The position numbers were made by a program, and so were the translations under genes. Positions 25,152 through 37,100 of a DNA stretch of 64,000 nucleotides are shown in pieces; position 1 is the first letter of the stretch, and the number at the start of each line of letters is the position of its first letter. Source of the DNA: a virus. A model generated the notes under the pieces. The model saw only the letters and a list, made by a program, of their open reading frames with translations. It did no database searches and was not told the origin of the DNA. The stretch spans positions 1 to 64,000 of the IMG/VR virus record IMGVR_UViG_3300042893_000600, one strand, 5' to 3'.

Positions 25152-28100
25152 TGGCCTATAGCAACGATCAAAACGAGCCAAAGGTACCTATTTCAAATGT
25201 AGAAAAGCGTTCGAGCGCTGACTTATTACCGAGGTTTTATAGAACACCCGGTAACAAGAAGTTTTTACAAGCAACAGTAGATCAGCTAATTCAACCTGGA
25301 ACAGTTAAAAAACTTAACGGTTACGTTGGAAGACAAACTGCCAAGGCTGTTGTTAGTTCAGATACATTTCTCGAAGCTGCTGATCAAACTAGACAAAATT
25401 ATCAACTAGAACCTGCTGCAGTCATTCAAGACTATCTTGGAAATACTACATTTTTTAAAGATTACATTGATCATATTAACCATATCAGTGTGTTTGATGG
25501 TGTCGTTGACAATCATAGTAGATTGAATCGTGAAGAATTTTATAGCTGGAATCCAAATATCTGCTGGGACAAATTTGTAAATTACCAACAGTATTACTGG
25601 CTTCCTTTTGGTCCTCGTCCTATTGAAGTGTTGGGTAATGAATTAGAAATTATCAGTACGTACTCTGTTACCGGAGTTGACGAGACTGATAATGTTGCGT
25701 ATTTGTTTAATCCCGAAGGCCCGTTAGAGGGGTTGATTAGAAATCCTAAGATACGACTATTTAGAGGTCAAACTTATATTTTTGATATTAACGTTGTTGG
25801 ACATCCGTTTAGTATTAAAACTCAGCGCACTGCAGGCGACCTTTATAGATATACAAAAGGAGTCGATGCCTATGCTGTTGAAAACGGTAAAATTACCTTT
25901 ACCGTTCCAGTGGATGCACCTGATGTATTATTTTATGTAAGTGAAAACGCAGTTGATACCGGCGGCGTATTTCACGTATTGGACATTACTGAAAATACTG
26001 CAATTAATCTAACAACTGATTTTGTTGGAAAAAAGGAATACGTTATTCCTAACGGTACCGCAGAAGGTTTGCGAATCAGTAACGGAATGAAATTAAGTTT
26101 TGGAGGACAAGTGACTCCAGAAGAATATGCCAACGATTTTTGGTATGTAGAAGGCGTTGGAACAGCCATACGATTAGTTAGGGATAAAGATCTAGAAGTT
26201 AGAACATCATTTAATGAAGAAACTAGTATCCTTTTTGATGACAATCCATTCGATCAGTTGCCATTTGGCGACGCTAGTACATTACCTAGCACTAAAGATT
26301 ATATAACAATCAATAGATCGAGCTCTGACAAAAACCCCTGGAGTAGATATAATAGATGGTTCCATCAAGATGTTATTATTGCTAGTGCTGCTGCCAATAA
26401 TGTTCAATCAGGTTTGGATCAAACACAAAGGGCAATTCGTCCTATTATTGAATTTAATGCAGGCATTAAATTACACAATCATGGTCTTAGCTCTAAACAA
26501 AATATTGATGTAATTGATAATTTTACAAAGGATGTTTTTAGTACCATCGAAGGTAGTTTAGGTTATAATGTAGATGGAATTGATCTTGCTGACGCTATGC
26601 GAGTGATTTTCACAAAAGATACAGATATACTTGTTAGAAACAAAATATACCGAGTAAACTTTATCGATGTAGTTGTCCCTAGTCGACAATTATCTTTTAA
26701 CGGAACTACATCGGTTAATATTACTAATAATACTTTTACCTTTGCTAGCGAACACGGCTTGTCGTCTAGTAACCGTGTCACTTACTTAAACAATGGCTTT
26801 GATACATTACCAGGATTAACAAACAGACAAGTTTATTATGTGAAAGTTATAGATTCATTCACCATTGAATTACACACAAATACTGCGTTAACAAAACAGG
26901 TAGACATATTTTCAGCAGTCGATGCTGTTTATAAATTTGAAGTCTTTTCAGGAAGTCGTAGGCAAATAACATTAACAGAAGAATCGGACGCTGTTGCCAT
27001 ACTATACGAATCTGTAACAATAAATTATGGTACTCAAGAAACACTCACATCTAGTATCAATGGCAATCAAGGTCAGACCTATTGGTTTACAGGCACTACT
27101 TGGAAACTAGCTCAAATAAAAACAAAGGTAAACCAAGCTCCGTTGTTTGATTTATTTGATAAAAATCAAATTAGTTTCACTGACACCTCAGTTTATGACG
27201 GCTCTACTTTTGAAGGTAACAAGATTTTTAGTTATAAAGTAGGAACAGGTACAGTTGATAGTGAGTTGAACTTTCCGTTAACATATCAGAATATTAATAA
27301 TATCGGTGATATTGTTTTTGAATTTAATCTATTAACAGACAAATTTGCCTATAAAGAAATAACCAATGTACTATACAAAGATACTGCAACCGGCTATTTA
27401 AAAATATCAAAAGATATCAACAGGGCAGCTTACGAAAACGGATGGACTACAAGTTTAATTGAAGATTCACAGCCTGTGGTCAGAGTGTTTAAGGATCATA
27501 TATATAACGGAACAACTATCCCTTTTCCGATTGATGTTTTTGATAATAAAAACGATCTAACAGATTTAGAAGTTCGAGTTTATATTAATGGAAATCGATT
27601 AGCAAAAGATCAATACACTGTCACTACTAGTGTAGTTAGGAAACAAGTAGAGTTGACTACAGCAGTGACAACTACAGATGTTGTAACACTACGTTGCTTT
27701 GCTAAACAAGCAAAAAATTCTAATGGTTATTATGAACTTCCAATTAGTTTACAGAACAATCCGTTAAATCACAATGTAGAACAGTTTACTCTAGGTCAAG
27801 TAATAGATCATGTAGGATCTATTGTTGACAATATTACAACATTTACTGGCACTTATCCAGGTTACGGTAATCTTAGAGATATCGGCAATTTGAGTCCTTA
27901 CGGCGTCCGCTTTGTACAGCATAGCGGACCGATGAATCTTAGTTTATATCATATTGGATCTAAAAGTTCTAACGTAGTAAAAGCCATAGACATGGCAAGG
28001 AATGACTACGGCAAATTTAAACGAGCATTCATAGTTGCTGCAACCGAAAGCGGAATAGATACAGATCCACGCCGACATGTCGATTTTGTTTTACAGATGA

Positions 28101-31100
28101 TAAACAAGGACAGACCAAAAACAAGCCCATATTACCTGTCAGATATGTTTGGTTACACAGCTTCGAATAGAATAGAATATACTGTTTTAGATTCAAGAAT
28201 AAAAACATATCCGTTAACTAGCAAGTTTGGATTATCAACACTATCTAATAAAAGTGTCAACATTTATCTAAACGGAGACCAACTTGTACACGGCCGAGAT
28301 TACGTATTTGGCGATGACGTATTTTTCGAACTGTTAATTGACATCGTACAAGACGACCTTATTGAAGCATACGAGTATGAAACTACTGACGGATGTTTTT
28401 GCCCTGCCACTCCTACTAAGCTAGGGTTATATCCTAAATTTGAACCTAAGATTTATCTAGACGATACTTACGCTGAACCTACTCGAGTAATACAAGGACA
28501 CGATGGTAGCATCACTATTGCCTTTGACGATTACAGAGATGACTTAATTTTAGAATTAGAAACTAGAATTTTTAATAACATAAAATGCGAGTATAATTCA
28601 GACATTTTTAATATTCACGATTATATTCCAGGCTACAGCAGAACAACTCTGTATTCATTTAAAGAATTTAATAGAATACTATCTAAGTATTTCTTCCAGT
28701 GGACAACTAACATTCAAGAAGATTATACAAAACATATTGGGTACGATCAAACTGATAGTTTTACCTATAACTATCGAGGCAACTTCACACCTGACAATCA
28801 GGATGTTCCCGCAGCATGGCGCGGAATTTATACCTGGTTACTAGATACAATTCGCCCGCATAGTCATCCATGGGAATGTTTAGGATTTAGTATTGAACCA
28901 TCTTGGTGGCAAGATGTATATGGTCCAGCGCCATATACAAGTGATAACTTAATTCTATGGGACGACATTAAGGAGGGTATTATTCGACAACCTGGCGTGC
29001 CTGTTAGACGGGATGTTAAATTTGCTAAGTCCTCGCTAGCTTATGGATTACCAGTCAACGACCAGGGCGTATTAATAAGCCCTAAAGATTCGGGAATGGT
29101 ATCTGGTACTATACGATCAGGCGACAGCGGCTATTTTGAATTTGGAGATCAAGCCACAGTTGAATCAGCATGGAGACGCAGTAGCTATTATGCGTTTGCT
29201 CTTATTGAAACATGTCTGCTAATGCAGCCTAACAGTGTGTTAGGTCGATGTTTAGATAGAAGTAGAATTGTAAAAAATTTAAATAACCAATTAGTATATT
29301 CTGAAACTGGTTTACGTCTACGATTAGAAGATATTGTTATTCCATCAACTAGCAACAGAAATGTAGATACCAGAGCTTATACTTGCGGCCTAATCAATTA
29401 TCTAGTAGATTACCTATCAGGCGATAATGTCTTACGACTAGACGAATACCAGTTAGATTTAACATCTCTAACAAATAAAATAACAACACGTATAGGATCG
29501 TTTACCAGCCAGCCCAAATATAAAATTTTATTAGACAGTAAAACTCCTAGCAGTACAGGCGGTGTGTTTGTGCCAGAAGAAAATTATTATGTAGATTTAA
29601 ATATTTCTAGTGCCATAACAAAAGTTGTTTATAGCGGAGTAATAATAACAAAATTTGCTGACGGATTTGAAGTAAAAGGTTATAATTTTGACAATCCGTA
29701 TTTCACTTATTATCCATCTAGACAAGATGACAGGGTAATAAATGTTGGAGGCATTAGTGAAGGTTACATTACTTGGAATTCTGGCCAAATTTATGCTGCT
29801 GGTAAGATTGTTAAAAATAACAATCAGTATTACAGAGTAAAAACTAATCATACAAGTGTTGAAACATTCGACAGTCAATACTATGCTAGACTAGCTGAGT
29901 TGCCGGTTGTAGGCGGCAGAGACGCTATTTTAAGAAAAACTTGGGATTACGATGAGCCGCAAACTGTGGCATACGGTACTAAGATAACAACTATACAAGC
30001 TATGGTTGATTTTTTACAAGGCTATGGAGCCTATCTAGAACAACAAGGTTTTGTTTTCGACGACTTCAACAACGAGCTTGCCGTTATTACCAATTGGGAA
30101 ACTAGTGTAAAAGAATTTCTATTCTGGTCAACTCAAAATTGGGCCGCAGGTGCAGTTATAAGTTTAAGCCCAGCCGCTAACCGATTAATTTTTAAATCTA
30201 ATATTGCTGCCGTAGATGACCTTACAGATCCATTTTACGGATATAGTATTTTTAGAGTTGATGGTCAAAAATTAGATCCTGAGTTTATAACAACTTATAG
30301 AAAAGACGGCGAATTTACGTTACAGCCGCAAGATACAAATCACGGAATATTTGGAGCTACTTTATTTCTTGTACAAAAAGAACATATTGTAGTATTAGAT
30401 AATACAACGTTATTCAATGACACAGTGTATGATCCTGAAGCAGGATACAGACAAGAAAGAGTTAAGGTACTAGGTTACGTTACTAGCAACTGGAATGGCA
30501 GTTTTGAAATTCCAGGTTTTATCTACGACAGAGCTATTGTTAATGCGTGGACACCTTGGACTGATTTTGCGTTAGGCGACATTGCTAAACACAAAGAGTT
30601 TTATTATAGTGCTAAAAGTTTCTTAGTAGGAACAGAAACATTTAATGATGATAGCTGGGTATTATTAACAGAAAAACCCAAAGCAGAACTATTACCTAAC
30701 TGGGATTATAAAGCTGAGACTTTTGCTGACTTTTATGATTTAGATACTGACAATTTAGATAGCGGACAGCAAAAAATTGCTCAACACTTAATTGGATATC
30801 AGAAACGTCAGTACCTTGAAAACATTATTCAAAATGATGTAAGCCAGTACAAGTTTTATCAAGGCATGATTATTGAAAAAGGCACACAGAATGTTTTAAA
30901 CAAACTGTTTGATGTGCTAAGTGCCGATGGCATGGAAAGTTTAACATTCGACGAAGAGTGGGCATTCCGTGTTGGAGAATATGGCGCAGTGGATACATTT
31001 GACGAAGTTGAATTTAAATTAGACGAAAGAGAATTTAAAACTAATCCTCAACCGATTGAGTTAGTAAATTCTATCGATCCGTTGCTAACAGATTTTGTCT

Positions 31101-34100
31101 ATAGACAACGCCCTGTTGATGTTTATGTTAAGCCATATAACTACACTAATGATATTTGGCCAGTTAAAACTACCGGCACATATTTAAGAACTCCGGGATA
31201 TATACGCTCGGAAGATGTAAAACTTAGCATAGATAATTTACAAGATTTAATCACTGTTGACATTTCGTCTTTTAAAGAAGGTGATTATGTATGGTGTGCG
31301 TTTGAAAATCGAGACTGGAATGTTTATAGATTTAGTAAAACACCTTTTAAGATTAACAATATTACATACTCGAACAAAGTAATAACTATTGTTTGTGATA
31401 AAGTAATAACGTTAACTGTTGGAGATGTAGTAGGGATAGAGAATAGTGTCTCTGTTCAAGGATTCCACATAGTTGCTTCAGTTTCTCTTAATACATTTAC
31501 TGTATCTAAAGAAGTACAAGGTTGGCAAACTTGGACTGACCAAGATACAGTGTTAAGTTATCAATTTAATTTACATCGAGTTGAAAACATCGATAACGCG
31601 AATTCTATTATTCCACGTTATATTAAACCTAACGAATTAATTTGGGCAGACAACAACGGACACAGTAAATGGTCAACGTATCAATACGCTCCTGTTTATA
31701 GTCAAGGTACAATTTTAAATATCGACGTTAGGACAAATTTAAACTTTGGTTTAGCAACAGCAATTACTGACGACGGAAACGTGGCTGCTGTAACAGATAT
31801 CGACGGCGTTACAATTTATGAAAAAAGTTCTTCGGATAATGTATGGTTAAGTAAACAACGCATTTTGACTACCGCTGTATTGTCGCCTGGCGAGTTTGGT
31901 TCTCTAATCAAATTTAGTAAAGACGGTCGCTGGTTGGCAATTTCAGCACCATTGGCAGATATTGGATTTACAAATCAAGGGTGTGTATTCTTATACGAAC
32001 AAGGCACCGACGGACAATTTGATTTATCAAATACTATTGTTAGTCCTGTACCTTCAGCTGGCGAAAAATTTGGTATAAATCTTGCTTTTGGAAGAAAACC
32101 TAACCCTACTGTTTTGTATAGCGCACTAACAGGCACATACACTGAAAACGGTAACGGAGCAGTATGGACAGTTACACGTATCGGATCTTCTTATGTATTA
32201 CTAGTTTCCGACAGAGGCTTGCGATATAAAGCCGGCGAAACTATTGTCATTCCAGGATCTCAATTGGGCGGCACAAATGTTGACAACGATTTAACCATCA
32301 TTATCAATACAGTAGATTCTGTCACTGGATCTATAGAAAACTTTACTTACACTGGTTCGGGCCTAGGCGATGTTTATATCTTGGCAATAACAGCAGAAGG
32401 TTATAACAGCAATCAGGGTAGAGTTTACACTTATAAATTTGACAGTATTACAGTATGGAATCAATTTGTAACATTGTCAACTAGTACGATTTCGGGTGAC
32501 TACTTTGGATACGATTTAGCAATTGACACTAATTTAACAATCGTAGCGTCTGCTCCATCAGCAGATACCGAATCTGGTAAAGTATTTGTATATTCTTATA
32601 CTGGATCTAACTATTCCTTGGTTAAGACATTAGTAGGTAACATAGTTGACAACGCTGAAAGATTTGGCGAAAGCGTATCGATAACAACAGACGGTGACTA
32701 TATTGCGGTTGGTAGCACATTAATGAATGTCAGCAACAAGAAAGATGTAGGGCAAATCTTAATCTATAAGCAATCAGATTCTACATATACTACGGGCACG
32801 CCTTATCAAGTTATTGATAGTCCCCGTAACGAAGTTAACGAACGTTATGGTACCGACATTGAATTTATGAATAATAAAACACTAGTAGTGTTTTCTAAAA
32901 ATGGTAACATAGAAAATATCACGGTGTTTGATGAATTATCTACTACATTCGATAACAGTAATTTACAACTAATCGATGTAGCAGTGGATGTAGGCCGTAT
33001 TGATATTTTTGATATGTACAACACTAAATTTGTCTACGGCGAGAGTCTAGATAATATCAGTGTTATTAATTCTGGTTACGGTGAAGAAATTGCTGTGGGC
33101 AATAATACTGTCTTGGTAAGTGCTATTAAAGAAACTAGTCAAGGTTTTACAAATTCAGGAAACGTTTATTCTTATATCAAGCCCGGAGAAAAATTTAGCT
33201 GGATGCCTATTCACACGCAAGTTGATAGCGTAGACATAGGAAAAATTAAAAAAGTTTATCTCTATAATACAGTAACTAACGAGCTAGTAAAATATTTAGA
33301 CGTCATTGATCCTTTACAAGGTAAGATCCCAGGAGTAGCAGATCAAGAAATCAGATATAAAACTTTCTACGATCCTGCTATCTATTCTGTTGGAACATCG
33401 TCAGTTAATGTTGATGACGGTATGAATTGGACTACGGTACAAGTTGGTCAACTATGGTGGGATCTAACACGAGCTAAATTCTTAGATACTCAAAGCGGCG
33501 ATGTAATTTACAGAACAAGTAGCTGGAATACACTGTACGAAACAGCAAGTATAGACGTTTACGAATGGGTAGAAACTTCGTTATTGCCTTCAGCTTGGAT
33601 TAAGCAATCAAGCACTGATGCCGGAATAGCCAGAGGTATCAGCGGCACACCAAAATACAGCGACGAAGTTTATAGTGTTAAAAAACGTTACGACTCTGTT
33701 AGTAAAACTTTTAAAGAAACTTATTTTTATTGGGTAAAAGGAAAAAAAGATGCTCCTAACGTTTCAGGCAGAACGTTGAATAGTTATGATGTAGCACAGT
33801 TAATTGCTGATCCTGCTGGATATGGATATAGCTTTATTGCTTTCACAGGCACAAATAGTTTCGCATTAGTGAATTGCGAAAAATATTTACAATCTAATAA
33901 TGTTGCGTTAAGTGTACAGTATTGGTTAAGCGATAACAAAACTAGCAACTATCATAGTCAGTGGAAATTATTGAGTACTAATAGAAACACTATTATACCT
34001 ACAGCTATTGAAGAAAAGTGGTTTGACAGTTTAATTGGCAAGGACTCCAATGACAGAGTTATACCTGATACTAGCTTGCCGTTAAAGAACCGACACGGTA

Positions 34101-37100
34101 TTGAATTTAAACCTAGACAAAGTATGTTTATGAACAGAGTCGAGGCTCTTAAAGTTTTTGTTGAAAGTGTAAATGCTTCTATTAAAAATGAACTTATTGC
34201 CGATGATTATGACCTTGCCGAATTAGATACTTACGAACCTATACCAAGCGCAGTGTCGGGATTGTGGGATATTGCTATAGACACAGATTCAGAATTACGA
34301 TTTATTCCTACTACACTACTTCAAACAGCAGTGTTAAAACCTATAATTATCAATGGTAGAATTACGGGTATCACAATCGTTTCATCAGGATACGGATATG
34401 GCACACTTAGAGAATACCCTAAGACTAATACACTAGATCCTGATAGATGGTATGGTCCTAATGTAAAAATTACAGGTAGCGGTATAAACGCTAAAATTAA
34501 ATCTATAATAGATGCTCAAGGCAAAATTGTTGACTATGAAATAGAAAATAGCGGTGAGGGATATACAGCGAACACCGCCATTATTGTTCGAGATGTATCG
34601 GTACTCGTTAGAAGCGACAGCGAGTCGTTAGATTTATGGAGCATCTATTCATGGAGTGCTCGCATCGAACAATGGTCTAGAATAAAAAGTCAAAGCTATG
34701 ATGTTAGAAAATATTGGCAGTATTTAGATTGGTACGCCGATGAATACAATCAATTTGTAAAGATAGACTATCTTGTAGAGAACACTTACGAATTAACAAC
34801 TACCTATATGGATGTTGGCAGCATTGCCAAAGTTAGGAACGTGGGCCGCGGCGGCTGGCTGCTACTACTAAAAGTTGCTGATACACAAACAATAGATTAC
34901 ACACAAAATTTCACAGTTATTGGCAGACAGAATGGTACAATAAAATTCTTAGAATCACTGTATCAATTCAAAGCTAGTACACTGGGATTCGATGGTCCGT
35001 TGTTTGATGCTGATATTTTTGATAACAGTCCTACGACAGAATTGCGAATAATTCTTGAAACAATACGAGACAAAATCCTAATCGATGAATATCGCACATC
35101 CTACTTAAAAGTATTTTTTGCCTGTGTTCGATATGCACTAAGCGAACAGACGTTTATCGACTGGGCGTTTAAAACTAGCTTTGTCAAGAGTCAACATAAT
35201 GTAGGTGAGCTAAAACAAAAAGTCACTTACAACAGTGACAATTTAGAATTTTTTGAAGAATACATTAAAGAAGTTAAACCCTATAGAACTAAAGTACGTG
35301 AGTACGTTAGTAACTACACTTCACTAGATTATTCTCAAAGTTCAGTATCTGATTTTGATTTACTACCTGTGGTTAACGATAACAGAAGTGTTGCGCCTTT
35401 GTTGGTTCAAGTAAATGATAACGCTGAAATTGTTACAGATTTTAGTGAAATATTAACATATCCATGGCGCCATTGGCACGATACCGTGGGCTTTGAAATT
35501 ACTTCTATAGAAATAGTAGATGGCGGCTCCGGATATATTACCAAGCCGATAGTAAAAATTTACGAAGAATATCAAGGTATAGTTTATAAATTATCCAATA
35601 GTGTGGCAGCAGAAGCAAAAGCCTACATATCAAACGGACGAGTGAATAGAATAGAATTAGTAAGCAGCGGCACACGCTGGATACGAGCTCCTAGAATTGA
35701 AATCATAGGAGGTCTAGCAACTACCGGATCTGCTGCCACCGCAGTGGCAATTATAGGCCAGGGTGTGGTTAGAAGTAACTATGTTAAAATTAAATTTGAT
35801 AGAACTAGCAAAGTTTATGAAATTACAGAACTTATATCAGTTGAAACGTTCTCTGGTACAGGTTCACGAACTCAATATTTGTTAAAATGGGCACCTGATA
35901 TAAAGGTAGGTGAAAGTTATGTAACTATTGATAATGCTGAAGTACTCAGGGATGATTATACATTAGAAGTTGTCAAATCTGTAACTAAAGGTTATACTAG
36001 TTACAGTGGACAAATTACTTTTAAAAACGCACCTCCTGCCAACAGCGCAACACCAGTTAACATTCGTATTGAGTACAAAAAAGATTTTGTACACTTAAAT
36101 GCTCCTGATAGGATTAATTTTTACTATGATCCACAAACGGGACAGCTGGGTAAAGATCTAGCACAGCTAATGACTGGCATTGACTACGGTGGTGTAGAAA
36201 TCACTGGCCTCGGGTTTGGCGTTAATGCCGGCTGGGATGCACTGCCGTGGTTTAGTGAACCGTGGGATACTATTGATCCTGAATTTGAAGATTATATTGT
36301 AACTGTTAGTTCGATAACATATTCTTATCGTATGCCATATGTTCCAGAGGAAAATCAACAGATCAATATCTATATTAGTCGATATACTGGCACAAGCTAT
36401 GAACCTTCTATTAGAATAGATGATCCTAACTATGCTACAATTTTACAAACAAACAATGACGCATTAATGCTATCCTTTACAGGAGATGGTGAAATTGATA
36501 TTATCAATTTGCCAATTACAGTAGCGTTATCTGTAGATGATAGATTGATATTCCGTAAGGATACTAGCGATGGTAGTTACGGAGCACGTCCAGACGAATA
36601 TGATACAAAATTAAGTGGCGGCAATTTAGCCTATACCAGTGCTACGGGATTGGCAGCAGACGACATAATTCTAGACGGGGACGACTTAGTAAGCGCAAAT
36701 ACTAGTTACGCTCCTGAAGAAGTTGTTCCTGGGCAAGTTATGGACACTGTGGCAATCAAAGTCTATCACAGACCAAGCGGCGGCTGTCCGAACATAATGT
36801 TTAATCATCATCGTGGCAACGCATCTACTACAGATTTTAAAATAGGTCAATATTTTCCTAACGATAGTTCGGTAATAGTAAAAGTTGATAATCTAATTAA
36901 AACTTTAAGCGTGGATTACACTATTGATTATCAAAACAACAATATTGTTTTTAACACTGCTCCGAGTCAGGGTGTTGCGATTGATATTTTAAGTATCAGT
37001 TTCAACTCTGCCAACATATTAGATTTAGATTATTTTATTTCTGATGGTGTTACCACTGAGTATTTGACAAAAGCCAATTGGTTGCCTACAATAGCATCAA